Shown: positions 52,104 to 63,790, numbered from the stretch's first letter. The stretch: 64,000 nucleotides of DNA from Pomphorhynchus laevis (GCA_012934845.2 WNNJ02001140.1:1-64000); one strand, 5' to 3'. Translations and numbers: made by a program. Notes: a model not told the origin generated them from the sequence alone.

Positions 52104-53561
52104 CAGCTAACTGAGTCTACGTATTGTTATATAATTATAAAATAAACAAAACATAATAATAATGCTAAATCAAAATTTAATAATTAAATAATAAAATTAA
52201 TAATTGTTTTTAGATTTTCTATAATTTAAATCAAGTTAAAAAATAAAAATAAAAATAAAAAATAAAAAATAAAATTTAAAATAAACGTCATTTTTATGAA
52301 TTGACTAATAAATAACAGACGTTGTATCAGAATAAGAATTAGAGGTCATCAGGAGGAACTGCTATGCTATCAGGTTTCGGCCCCTAACTCCTCTACCCAA
52401 CATAGCAGCGGGGCCAAATACATGCTAATGATGTATTTCCTCTGAAATAACTATCTAGTATCTTATTCTAATGCAAAGTATATTATTTATTATCCATCCA
52501 TAAAAATTTGCCACTTAAGAGTTTAAATTTATTCTTTATATTATTGTGTTGATTTATATATTTTACTATTTTCTGCTTGATGTTATTTTTATAGTAACCT
52601 AGTTTAAAATATGTATCTATTAAATTATTTAAATGATTTTGAAGAAAGCCAATATCATTACATATTGTTGCAATTCTTAAAATTTCATTATTTAATGTAT
52701 TATATTTTATATTATATGGTATGCATGAATGCTCATGCAAAAATATGTTTCTTGTAAATTTAAATATGTCATCTTTACGATATAAATTAATAGTAGTTTT
52801 AGTTAATGTTAATTTAATGTTCATATCTAGATATACACCTTCTTTATCATTAATATTGGTTTTGTTAAGAATAAGGCTTTCTGGATAAATGTGCTCACTA
52901 ATTGAATAAAAATTATTAGAATTAAATACACATATATCATCAATGTATCGAAACATATATTTCATATATTTATATTGTTTAGATTTAGTTTTTACACAGT
53001 TATGAACAAATTCATATTCTATAAAGCTTAAAAACAAGTCAGCTATAATTGGGCTACTATTACCACCCATTGGAACACCTTTTACTTGTCTAAATATAGA
53101 TGTCCCTACTTTTAAATAATTTTGATTTATCAAAATATTTAAGGATTCTATTAATTCAATTTTATCCATATATTTATATTTATTTGATGGTTTAATTTTT
53201 GTTAGATAGGCGTTATAATTATTATAACATATATATGTATATCTTTTTCCGAATATAAGGTTAATTAATTTTACTAACGCTTCTTTAATATCTACTAAAT
53301 CTAGATTTGTATAAAGCGTACTAATATCGTATGTATTTATATTTTGAAAATTTATTCCTTTTGCCTGTTCTAAAAAATGTGAAGTAATGTGAAGTAATGC
53401 TTCACATTTATATCTTTACCTATATCATAAATTAGTTGACTTATTTAACGTTGCTCTATTAGTTTTCTTTGTATTTTATCATCTAAATTTTTTCCTTCTA
53501 CCACGTATTCAAAATCATCACTTTCTTTATATGCAAGTACATATTGTGTGACGTTGGCCAT
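52104..53561 (-). mobile_element. PLE copy D: reverse transcriptase, pseudoknot motif and 3' tail
   Basis: The minus-strand reading begins MANVTQYVLAYKESDDFEYV (ATG at 53561). It continues through INTYDISTLYTNLD (RT motif A), IFRQVKGVPMGGNSSP (motif B) and YMFRYIDDICVFNSN (catalytic box YIDD, about 52970), and ends LLSGKFLWMDNK at 52483. The PMGxNxxP...ADLFL form places it with PLE-type RTs rather than LINEs. No GIY-YIG domain follows the RT. The coding part is short and broken. About 45 bases after the stop comes the structured motif (52440-52343), then an AT-rich tail and the terminal box at 52104-52124. It is flanked by 150-base direct repeats. Copy C at 12 kb is nearly identical in its 3' part, which suggests recent activity. 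Confidence 0.7.
52343..52440 (-). ncRNA. Pseudoknotted RNA motif in PLE 3' region (best copy)
   Basis: Paired blocks: CTGCTATG 52359-52366 with CATAGCAG 52401-52408, and GGCCCC 52379-52384 with GGGGCC 52410-52415. They interleave, so they form a pseudoknot on either strand. The hairpin AAATACAT (52416-52423) GCTAATG ATGTATTT (52431-52438) follows. Read on the element's sense strand (minus), the order is helix a, 1-base joint, helix b, 16 bases, helix a', 12 bases, helix b'. Copies at 5335, 5605 and 12036 keep the 8-pair helix, and copy A shows paired changes in the other helices. Confidence 0.55.
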
Positions 53562-53784
53562 CAGACGGCTTTATTTATAGTGTAGCTCCTTTTAATGATT
53601 GACACCCGCATCCCGCGTGGTTAATTTATTTTTTATGTCGCTTCCTATATTATTAAAACTCTGTTAAGCTTAATCCTATCTCCCCGACATTGACTTTTGC
53701 AATGTGTACTCGCTGGAAGATATACAACACTCCTGGAACATGATGTATGTGCATTTATATTAAATTTCAGATTTGTGAGTCGAT

Positions 53785-54078
53785 ATGATGTGCTTTATAT
53801 GTAATGCGGAAAGGTGCAAATATAGCAAATGTGAAATTAAAATCAATTTATATCACATAATAGTATACTCGTTAAAAAGGAATTTGTTAAATTCGAAAAT
53901 ATCAAGTATTTCATTCAGTGATCATACGGATAAAAAGAGATGTTTTAAATGCAACATAGGGCGAGCATTGTGTTGTAAACAGATTACAATAGCAAAATTA
54001 CAAGAGCAACGTTATATAGGCCAACTAATCACTGATACAGGTTACGGTTTAAATGTGGAGCATTACTTCGTATGGTGA
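53785..54078 (+). CDS. Unidentified small Cys-rich open frame
   Basis: 97 residues starting MMCFICNAERCKYSKCEIK and later KRCFKCNIGRALCC, about ten Cys in all. AATTTCAG at 53764-53771 could be a splice acceptor in front. No signal peptide or known domain is seen. It lies in the EGF-gene intron between the PLE and the right direct repeat. It may be an exon, a PLE-associated relic, or chance. Confidence 0.25.
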   Translation: MMCFICNAERCKYSKCEIKINLYHIIVYSLKRNLLNSKISSISFSDHTDKKRCFKCNIGRALCCKQITIAKLQEQRYIGQLITDTGYGLNVEHYFVW

Positions 54079-54135
54079 TACAATAGACCATCCTATTGAT
54101 TCTAAGAAGATATTTACGCACATATATCTCTTAAT

Positions 54136-54292
54136 ATCTTAATGTTCGAGATATTACCTGATATAATACTGATATTTCTTAGATGCAATATAATATTAGT
54201 ATATTTGATGCCATTTTTATTGTTGTTCGAGGAATAAAGGTTAAAACTGATAATAAGATCAAAATTTTAAAAATGTATGTCATATATTAATC
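54136..54292. repeat. Right copy of the 150-base direct repeat
   Basis: It matches 51861-52013 in the same orientation. The 2.1 kb between the copies contains the PLE RT copy and the small Cys-rich frame. Confidence 0.8.
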
Positions 54293-54294
54293 GT

Positions 54295-55395
54295 CATCTT
54301 TTCTAAAATATTACAACGAAATAAGAAACCATACTTGCAATAAATACCGCTCAATTAAGTTACAGGGAAAGCAGAACCCATGAATCTGGTCAAGGCGAAT
54401 ATCATTTGATTAAAAATTTTCAGGGTAAATGCGAATAGGTACTATTTTAATTATAGACTAAATCAAAATTTAAATTTTGTCAAGTTTTAAAATTTAAAAT
54501 TTAAACTTTAAGATTAAAAATTTGAATTCTGTCAAAATTTAAACTTTGTTTAAATTTAAATTAAATTTTATACCTACTGCAAATTAACTAAACAATTAAA
54601 AATGTATAAACGACATATTTAAATTACCGAAAATATATTTTAATGATCCAGGTGATAAAAGACATTTGTAATTTTCAAGTTACAATTGATGCTTGCAAAA
54701 ATTTCTTGTAAAAGAAAATTTGTAACCAAAATCTGTGCAAAATGAAGTCTACTTTATTATGTTTAACACAACAATTTTGATGTTCCAGCTTTAATTTGTA
54801 AAATCTGTTGGGTATATTATTAATTTATTTTTAGTAATTATTACATATTTGAAGACAAATTGCTATTGAAATTTTTGAAAGACGGATCTGGAAGAATTGA
54901 GTTGATAATAAAAAATAATCATGTAAAATTCTTTACATGATTGGCTGAATTGTACAGGTGTAGATTGTATTAACTTTCAAGTATATATAATCCTCGAATT
55001 TTGAAATCATTTGATGATATAAAATAATTTCGTGATTTTATAAAAAATCATGAAAAAGAAAATTTGTAACCAAAATCTGTACATAATTAATATGAAACAA
55101 TTGTCAGTTTGCTTAGATTGAAACAATTTAAGCACCAAACATTCAAAAAATGAATCATTTGCAGCTTTTCTTATGTTGGATTTGTATAGATTATACGAAT
55201 TATATACTCTTTCAGAAACATTTTTTATCAAAATGTAAGAAAGCACGTATTTTTAAATAAACCTTTGAATGCATATTAGTCATCAAATAGATATTTTATA
55301 GGTATATTATAAATGGTAAAATTATAATATTATTTGGTTATACGGGCTATATTAGTACCATATTTACAATCTCAATGAAATAGTCTTGCATCGTA
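54295..55395. other. AT-rich intron, nothing recognised
   Basis: Part of the EGF-gene intron. It contains AAATTTAAA-type low complexity at 54450-54600 and a weak repeat of GAAAATTTGTAACCAAAATC at about 54714 and 55056. No gene is seen. Confidence 0.5.
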
Positions 55396-55398
55396 AAT

Positions 55399-55691
55399 AA
55401 ATTTGAAGAAAGCTGTCAAAAAACCATCGCAAAATTTATTCAACCGAATATTTCAATGCCTAGCTGGTATTATCTTCAGCAATTTTATGTTAATTTATCT
55501 CTCAAACCTTTTTAGGAAAGTTTGAGAAAAGTTTTTCTCAAACTTTTTTTGGAAAGATTATCTCTCAAACTTTTTTAAAAACGTTTGAGAGATAAATTAA
55601 CATACAATTGCTGAAGATAATGCCAGCTAGGCATCGAAATATTCGGTTGAATAAATTTTGCGATGGTTTTTTGACAGCTTTCTTCAAATTT
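55399..55691. mobile_element. Large fold-back MITE, about 115-base arms
   Basis: Outer ends AAATTTGAAGAAAGCTGTCA and its exact complement. The arms extend through ACCATCGCAAAATTTATTCA, GCCTAGCTGG and AATTTATCTCTCAAAC with only a few mismatches. The centre contains further CTCAAACTTT repeats. There is no coding. It is a non-autonomous DNA transposon or hairpin element in the EGF-gene intron. Confidence 0.8.
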
Positions 55692-55699
55692 AAATGTTA

Positions 55700-57050
55700 T
55701 CACACCGTCACATTCTTCGTTCAAATTCGATATTTATTGTATTAAATTGCTTTGTAGCTATCTGTTTCTAAACATACGTTAGGTTTCTATTAATAAGAAA
55801 TATTTAGGAAATATTTAATAAATTAAGAAATATTTACACATGATAAATTTGTGATTGTTACCATGGTAGTTATCATTAATTTAAAAAATTGGATGCATAT
55901 CAAAAATTGGCTTCACCGAAATTGGCTGAATATCAGCTAATCTAATATAAATGTCCACAATGTTCAATAAGAGTATTTAATAAAATTAGCCGATTATTCA
56001 AATCGCTATAATAATAATGTTCAAATAACAATAAATTACGTAAAGCATTACCTTTATCTTGAATTCATTTAAATGATATTTACACTTGCTTTAGTGAGAA
56101 GGTAGACATTGCTCTAACAATGCATTTCAAACATATATTTCTCGATCTTTAAATTTGTGAATTGCCAGCTACACAAAGAAAAAATCATATCTTTATAAGG
56201 AACAAATTAATTTGTATTTCTAACATTGTGCTATGTATTTCAAAGACAAAAGAGTAAATCCAGTTTTGTCGAGGTTAGAAAATTTATATTGCGGTGAGGT
56301 TAGCCATAAAGAATTACTATATTTTGATTTGTCAGTTTTCTAGTTTTGTTTTAATATTTAAAACAAAATAGTTTTGTAAATATTTTTTAATTCACAGTTA
56401 AATAATTTAATTTGTTTTAAATTAAATATTTGAATAAATAAAATACTTGCAGTATATGCACTGTAACATAATAATATGTATTACATATTATTTAATATGC
56501 AATACATATTAAATTTAATATTATTACATATAATAATATTATATTATATATCATATTATATTTAATATTATTACATATTATTACAATAATATGTAATACA
56601 TATTTATAATATGTATTTTTTATTTTAGTTAAAGTTTTATATTTTGAAAATATTTTACAATATAATGAATTAAGCTTTTAGTAATTAATTTATTTAATAT
56701 CGATAATATCAATAATTGTACAGTAATTATACACGAAAAATTAAAAAATGGCCTATTGTACTTTTGACTTTATATTTTTATAAATTGTACGATAAATTTG
56801 TACGATAAATTTGAGCGATAAAATAATACGATAAATTTTCATCAGGATAAATTGTACGATAAATTGTACATCTTCTACTGATGATGGCAGTCAGCTACCA
56901 AAAATTCGATATTCAAATAAAATATTTTTTACTTCACCCTCTTCACTAATTAATAGCATCTATTATCATTACAATACATAGATTCAATTATTTATTTTAT
57001 TGACAAATTAAAAAAGATTTTAATTGTCACACACTTAGTAACAAAGTTTA
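55700..57050. other. AT-rich intron with short GTACGATAAATT repeats
   Basis: Mostly AT-rich, with ATAATATGTATTACAT-type simple stretches (56460-56620). From 56790 a short unit TTGTACGATAAATT recurs several times, and again near 57370; both clusters precede a TCGATATTC/TCGATAGTC box. No gene was recognised. Confidence 0.45.
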
Positions 57051-57055
57051 AAGTA

Positions 57056-57201
57056 TCAGTTGAGTGTGTAATCGTGAGAAAGCTTATTCATGATGTCTAT
57101 ACGCAATTTCTTTTTGATCATCGTGTATTTTTCAGCATGCTCTTGTAGTTTAGATTGTTGATCGTTCAACGCTGTTTTTTCAAATTTCGATAATCTTGAG
57201 A
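57056..57201 (-). CDS. Candidate terminal exon, helical charged peptide
   Basis: Minus strand: acceptor TTTAAACGCAG before 57201, then an open reading of 47 residues SRLSKFEKTALND...KLQEHAEKYTMIKKKLRID ending HDYTLN-stop at 57056. Composition and heptad pattern look like a real coiled-coil C-terminus. No upstream exon was found, so this may be an exon of an unseen gene, a processed fragment, or chance. Confidence 0.3.
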
Positions 57202-57748
57202 CTGCGTTTAAACTACATCTTGAGACTACATATCAGGAATAACTAAATTCATTCATCAATGTATATCAAAATATACTCTAAATACATAAATCTTCATTTT
57301 TATTAAATATAAAATTTATAATTACAATATATACAGGTATTTGTTCAGGGCGTTTAAACATCGAGATGAATTGTACGATAAACTGTACATTTTATCCGGA
57401 TAACAGTGGACTATCGAAAATTCGATAGTCAACTGTTAGGAATATAAAAAGAATATAAATAGGAATAGAAAAAGAAAATTAATGTTCACAGATTTTCTTT
57501 TTCTATTCATTTGATGCTTAAACGTTCTTAACTATTTGAGAGCACATCGAACGTATCATTGCACAATATACAGGTAACTTATACAAATTTGTACAAATCT
57601 TGTTTATCTGATTACAAATTTAAAACATCAAAATTAATTTAGAACGTCATTATTGGTTTAGATCTTGTAAGCAAATGGTAAATTTAGAAAATAAAAATTC
57701 ATTTTAAGTATGGCAATTAAATTGATAAAGTATATTTTCTAAAATTAG

Positions 57749-57886
57749 AATGTCCAGCCGGTACATTTGGACCCAATTGTCGTCATCTTTGTAGATGTCA
57801 ATCACCAGAACTTTGTGATCCGTTTAATGGTCATTGTGAAAATGAACAATGTCAGCGAGGATGGTTTTCGGGATTCAATTGCCAAA
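57749..57886 (+). CDS. Exon 2 of the EGF-repeat protein
   Basis: Acceptor TTTTCTAAAATTAG, donor CCAAA|GTAAAG. The exon is 138 bases, phase 1 to phase 1, the classic symmetric EGF exon. It reads ECPAGTFGPNCRHLCRCQS, then CDPFNGHCENEQC, then RGWFSGFNCQ: eight Cys in the laminin/MEGF-type EGF spacing. It continues the reading of exon 1 (44854-45028). A symmetric exon can be added or skipped without breaking frame. The next exon is not found before the LINE copies. Confidence 0.75.
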
Positions 57887-57899
57887 GTAAAGTAGTTTA

Positions 57900-58525
57900 A
57901 AGCAGTTTTTAAAGTAGTTTATTAAATTTCTTTTTAGCACAGTTCCTTTTTTTGTCAACGTTTCCCATGTTTTTATTAAAATCTCAAAACGTATTATTTT
58001 AATTTACTAAACTTAACAGATTATCAAATTAATAAAGTGTACAATCTATTGCTAAATATTTTAAAATTAAATTTTAAGATAAATGTCAAAACATTTATTA
58101 TTTGTTTGATTTAAAAACAAACATCAAATTTTGACAACTTTAAAGAAGAAATCTGGAGATTAGAAATTCACAAGTGAAGGCAATGCCAATCCAGTAAAAT
58201 ATTTGTAAATGGCTATTTGCATTGTTATAAATATTTACTGTGATTTATTAATTAAAATTTTTCTGAGATTATATTGTAAATTAAATATTATATATTAATA
58301 AGATAATAATATAATTATTATATTCTTATAATATGATAATTTTATTATATAAAATATATATAGTGTATGATATATTTTAATATATCATATATGTATAATA
58401 TATTATAATATATTATAAAAATATAAAATAATAATATAATTAATTTATATTTTATAATATAATAATCAATAATATATGATTATGTGTTATGTATTATGTA
58501 TTATCATATATAATACATCAAATAA
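57900..58525. other. AT-rich intron sequence, nothing recognised
   Basis: Next intron of the EGF gene. It contains TATATTATA-type simple sequence at 58280-58530 just before the LINE tail. No gene is seen. Confidence 0.5.
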
Positions 58526-58531
58526 TGTATA

Positions 58532-59885
58532 GAATAGAATAGAATAGAATTTATTTAGAGTGGCCGTTATGGTAAAATAGAACCATTTACAGGCCCACTA
58601 TAGAAATTAAAAGACAAGTTTACGTCCGATGAGTGTTTGAACTTGTATGTAGAGTTATTGAATTGATTGCGGCTGAAAGTGTTATTTTAGTTCGTTTGCA
58701 AGAAGTATGGCGATCAAGGAAGTTTTGAAGTGTTTAAGCGACGTCAATGATTTTGTGTCTCGAGGAAGTTTGTTCCAAAGGCGTGGAGCAGCGATGGTGA
58801 CCACACGATATCCGTGATTATCGTTGTGACGGGGGACGAAAAGCGAGTAGGAGCGATGACTTCTTAGGGAGAGACCAGTCGTCATATTGGATGCGCTATC
58901 AGGAAGATATAGATAAGGAGGGTTGTGCCGGAATTTGATTTGCCATGCAAGTGTGAGAATTTGAGAAATTATGCGCCTCGGAATGTCGAGCCAGTTAAGG
59001 ATGCGGAGGGTGGTGGAGATGTGGTCGTACTTACGAAGGCGGAAGATGACCCTAGCAGCCATGTGCAGAATCCTTTGTAGATAGTGAAATTGATATGCTT
59101 GACAGTTTACGAGAAGACCTAAGCAATATTCTAGACGAGGCATGAAAAGGCTGGAGATTAAAATAGCTGTCGATTTGACGTCGAGGTTTCTACGGACACT
59201 TCGAATGTAAGGAGGATGAGGGAGCATGAACTGATCTTGCTACGAATGGAAGGCAGAAACGAGAGATTATTGTCAAAAGGGACACCGAGGATTGTCATGA
59301 TAGTCACTTCTGGTAGACGGAAATTGTGTATGCATACTGGAAAATCGAGGGTGTAAGAGTGGCGCGGTGTTATCCACATCATGTTAGATTTCTCGTTGTT
59401 TAAAAACATACGGATTGAACAAAGATATGCGTGAATAGCAGAGAGGCAAGACGATGCATCAGAAGCGAGGTTGGATGCAGATGTAAGTGTGCATGATGCA
59501 TAGATTACTATATCGTCAGCGTACTGAATAACTTCAAAGCCGAAAGGGACCACGATGGAAGATAAATCACCAAGAAGAAGGGTGAAAAGAAGCGGCTATA
59601 GAACGGATCCTTGTGGTACACCGCAGCTGAGAGGAACCGGCGAAGAAGAGTTGGAGTTGGAGACTACGTGATAAGAGCGATTTGAGAAGTAGGATTTGAA
59701 CCAAGAAATGACATGAGACGAGAAGCAGTAACGGTGTTTGAGACATAAGAGAAGTATAGTGTGATCAACTACATCAAAGGCGGAGGATAAATCAAGTGAA
59801 ATTACAAGGCTTACTAGATGTTTGTCAAGAGCAAGAAGTAGATCATTGGAGAGTTTTGTGCATGCGGTCATAGTAGAATATATAA
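58532..59885 (-). mobile_element. L2/CR1-type LINE copy 2, 5'-truncated, relatively young
   Basis: The minus-strand RT begins at 59871 (MTACTKLSNDLLLALDKH), with motif A VISLDLSSAFDVVDHTILL, motif B CGVPQGSVL (followed by an in-frame TAG near 59596), the catalytic box QYADDIVIYASC, and the C-terminal block PRLEYCLGLLVN, RVIFRLRKYDHIS and PRLWNKLP ending NELK at 58682. There is one stop and one frame change near 59160. The 3' end is an (AGAAT)4 stretch at 58532-58551, the microsatellite-type 3' tail usual in this LINE group. It is homologous to copy 1 (26.5-30.8 kb). Confidence 0.8.
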
Positions 59886-59889
59886 TATT

Positions 59890-61035
59890 AATTAAAATAA
59901 TATATTATATATTGTAATATATTAAAAGATATACATATAATATATTAAATATTTTTTATTTTATAATATAATTTTAAATTATATTATATATTACTTAATA
60001 TAATAAGAAAAATAATTTGTTTTAGCTTTCTTGACAGTATCATTTATATATAATATATAATATAATATATAATTATAATATATATTATATATAATATTGT
60101 CTTTGTCACACAAGATGACTTTCGCATTGAAAACCAGCTACAGAATATTTCCTTCATGACTTCCAATTTCATACACTCTGATTACTAATGGCATCATTAC
60201 AACTGCCGTATTCGTTTCGCACGCTTTCTGCTACATTGTGGTATTCCAAAACTCATCACAAAGCTGATTACAAACTCTTACGAAATTCGAATCATCCGAG
60301 ATTCGAGATGTCACTCTTCGTAACTGGCTTTCGATCTTGACCGTTAGGCTACGATCCAGTATTGTCAGATTTCACACAGCATGTTAAACTTTCCATCATG
60401 ATCTATAGAAACATCGATATCCGTGATGCTTATTGTCCCGCTTATTATAGATTGTTTAGTATGAGATCATAAAGATTTATTAAAATCGGTACTGGTAATC
60501 TTGTTATGGAGTCTTTATTATCTATCGAATATTATCTATTGTTGTGTACAGTGATGCTGATAGGATTAAAAGAATTACACTAGGATAATATGAAACTAAC
60601 CAATGGATTAATAAGTCCCTGTAAGCAAATAATATTCACAATAATAATGCATAACATAATGCATTATAGTATTATTTATAATATTATAATATTATATTTA
60701 ATATTATTTAAATAGAAAGATAATTTGTACTAGCTTTCTTGACAGTATCTATTGTCGAGTGTACAAAGTGAAAATTTTCAAGTAATCGATTTCATATAGA
60801 ATAGCACGAAGAGGTAGTAAAAAGTCGTTATGATTTTTATGAATTAATATAATTAATAACACATTTATTTTATATGGCAAATGTGGACGTGGTTACTTAG
60901 AAGTCCACCAATAAAAAATCAAATTCAGTACTGTATATTGGCAAGAAATGTGTTAATAATGCAATATGCCAGGTTTATCGTTAGCATTACCGACAATGGA
61001 TATGTTAAACGCGAAATCCATAATTAGTACAATAT
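59890..61035. other. Mixed AT-rich DNA with a 31-base direct repeat
   Basis: ATAATTTGTTTTAGCTTTCT plus GACAGTATC at 60009-60040 recurs at 60719-60750. Between them 60100-60600 is less AT-rich, but it has stops in all readings and no recognisable domain. It may be an old insertion bounded by a duplication. Confidence 0.4.
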
Positions 61036-61039
61036 CTAG

Positions 61040-63790
61040 TAATGACTAAGAGACTTGTGTAGCTTGATCGTAGAGTTAGAGAAGATATATGGACTGATTC
61101 GTATGAAGGAAGTTTAAGATAGAATGATGAGTTGGATACACAGAAATGAAAAACAATAAATAGAAGTTAAAACAAGACAGTAGTCCAGTTGCGGGAATAA
61201 CAGTAAGGAAATAAGTTGTGCGGATTACTATTCTACGAATGCTTCGAAGATCACGGAGGGAAAATAGCAAGGGCGAACCTTTTCATGAACAAACGGTAAA
61301 GGAGAAAGATTGTGATCAAATGAAATACCAAAAAATTCAAATGGTAGACGATGGGAAGAGGTTTACTATCTAGAAGTACAGGGAAGAAAGATATATCACA
61401 TTGAGGGGGAGTCAACCATAAGACGCTAGATTTTTCATAGTTGATGATCATTTGAATTGTATTAAGGTAACTGAACACTTCGATTAATCATTTTGTGGAG
61501 CACAAGGCAAGATCACCAATATTGGAGGAGCGAGAATGAGAATTTAGAAGGATGTCATCTGTATATTACATGATGTGAAAACCAAAGGGTTGAGTTATGC
61601 GCGACAAGTCACCAACAAGAGAGAAAATAATGGGGTCATGGACTGATCCTTGAGGAACGCTGCGTGCAAGATGAAATAAACATGAAAAGGTTGAGCAACA
61701 ACGAACTGGTAAGGTGCGTTCGTAAAGGTAGGATGCGAACAACGCAGCAGTTTTTCAAGAGAAATCGTAGCGATGATGAAGGCAAGATAGAAGAAGTGAG
61801 TACTTAACTATATAAAAGGTAGCTAAAAGTTCGAGAGAGATGACATACTGCTAAAACGGCGGTCGTGAGCGAGTATCAGGTCACTTAGAACTTTATGACA
61901 TGCTGTTTCTGTGGAATGGTTTTGACGGTAAGCAGACCGGAATGGTGGATATAAATTTGAAGAGGAAAGAAAAGAATATTCTTGCGATGGGACGATACGT
62001 TCGAGACGTTTAGAGATGTTTGGGAGGTTGGGTATAGGAAGATATGATGATGGAGTACTGAAATCGAGGGACAATTTCTCAAATAGAGGACGACGATTGC
62101 GGCTTTCCAGGAAGAAGGGAAATTGTTACTGCGAATTGAAGTATAAAATGAGATGGTACAGAATATGACGAGTAAAAGAGTGATACTTTTTGACAGTAAG
62201 TAATAAGAATATGCTTCAGGATCAAGTTCGGAACACGATATTAAGGAGGTGTGAGCAAGAATAGTTTAAGATTTTCCAAGAATCTTTCGGGTTGTAGGAA
62301 GACGCAAGTTTATACTACCATAATGTCAAAGATTTTTGATGAATCAGAAAATGATGAGAGCGTCCTTGTCGAAGATAGTCCAGATAATGCTTATAAGAAC
62401 AAGTTCGTCGCAGCGTCTGAGATGTCGTAAGTAAATTCGATGAAGGTGACAAAGATTGCGTTTGGAATGGCGACAATCATAGTCAAAACAAGGATCATTA
62501 TGAGATCGTTTCATAGCTTGAAACATAGAAGAAGAATGCAATCAAAGATGAATGTCAACTTGGAGTCAAACTAAGGAAATAACAGGTTAGTAGTTAGTTG
62601 TGAATTCAGCGGTGCGGTCATAGAGGTATTAGAAATTGCGGAAATAAGATCATCGGATTGTAATTTGTTCCATGAACGGGAGGAGAACGCTATATTGAAA
62701 GATGATTGAACACCTAAATTTATACATAGAGACAGTAGAAAGTGTCAGAAAATCCAGGGTCATTGGTAGAAATCGAGTAAGGTAGTTTAGGATGAGTATG
62801 TAAACTAATGTAGTCAATAGTTCTATCAAGATTATGAATTGCATGATTCGATATTATTGAGTGATTGTAATCATTGAAAGAGGTGACTATCTAAACGGAT
62901 ATTTAAATCACAAATTACAAGAGTAGAGATGTGGGTGAGTGAAGTGTGTGAGAGTAAATCAGTGAGTTCGACAAAAAAGAAGTGGAAGGTGTACTAATAC
63001 CTGGTCGGTATAAGATAGCGATGTTTAAAGGGGATGACAGAAGTGAAATTTGACAGAGAAGGAGTTAAAACTTTTTGGGATAAAAGGGGCACGAATCTGT
63101 TTTAGAAGAAGATTGTGACGAGAGAAGACAATGATGTCACTATAGTTAGAAAGGGGAGCGTGGCATTCGCTAAGAAATATACGAGCTTTATCGACAACCG
63201 AGTAATCCAATGATCGGATACGCTTAATAGCAAAGTCGTGGATATCATAATGCCATGATTCAGTAAGACATAACAAGTCAAGTTGAAGAAATAGGTTAAC
63301 AAGAAGATCGAATTTATAAATGCCGAAGCGGGTGTAAAGAAGAACGAGGCGGAATAACGAATTATTAATACAGTGGGTTGCAAGACAATAGGAAATTTGT
63401 GAGACAGTGAATACTGTTGAATTAAGAAGTTGAAATATTGTAATTGGCTATTTGAACTTGACTTGATGTTTATGATTGGCAATATGGTGTTTAAGGGAAA
63501 AGATGTTATTCGTTGGACGAATTTGACGTGGACACTGAGGTTGGCACGATGCAAACATGTCGTATGACAAAGCATTGGGTTGGATTTTCTGCTTGGGTTT
63601 TCTGCCGAGTTGACGCAGATTGTATTCACGAGAGCGGTTTTCTTTCAAGAGGACTAAACGACGTACATGATTTGTTCGTAAGTCGCGACCAGCTTGAATT
63701 ACTTTTTGGACAATAGATGAAAGTAGCGTAATTCGTAAAAATGGTGGCACATTTTCTCTAGTAACCGCTTGACGCAAAATTGGGCATTCT
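61040..63790 (-). mobile_element. L2/CR1-type LINE copy 3, heavily decayed
   Basis: Order on the minus strand: a basic pre-endonuclease region (63777-63448), AP endonuclease (about 63340-63000, KFDLLVNLF, LLCLTESWHYDIHDFAIKR), RT (62074-61250) with LPNISKRLERIVPSQE and SAYRQNHSTETACHKV, a motif B region about 61660, YTDD in place of YADD at about 61560, and MIINYEKSSVLWLTPPQCD. Many frame changes are present. It is similar in layout to copies 1 and 2 but more diverged, so an older insertion of a sister family. Confidence 0.7.

Noticed and set aside
52343-52440. Hammerhead ribozyme in the PLE motif (CTGATGA and GAAA on the minus strand)
   Set aside because: The helix that should join the two core blocks would start with C opposite C in copy D and does not close in copies A or B. 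The interleaved helices explain the conservation better.
57093-57161. Alternative first exon of the EGF gene with a signal peptide
   Set aside because: Splicing its only phase-1 donor (after TCTT) to the exon at 57749 would create a stop at the junction.
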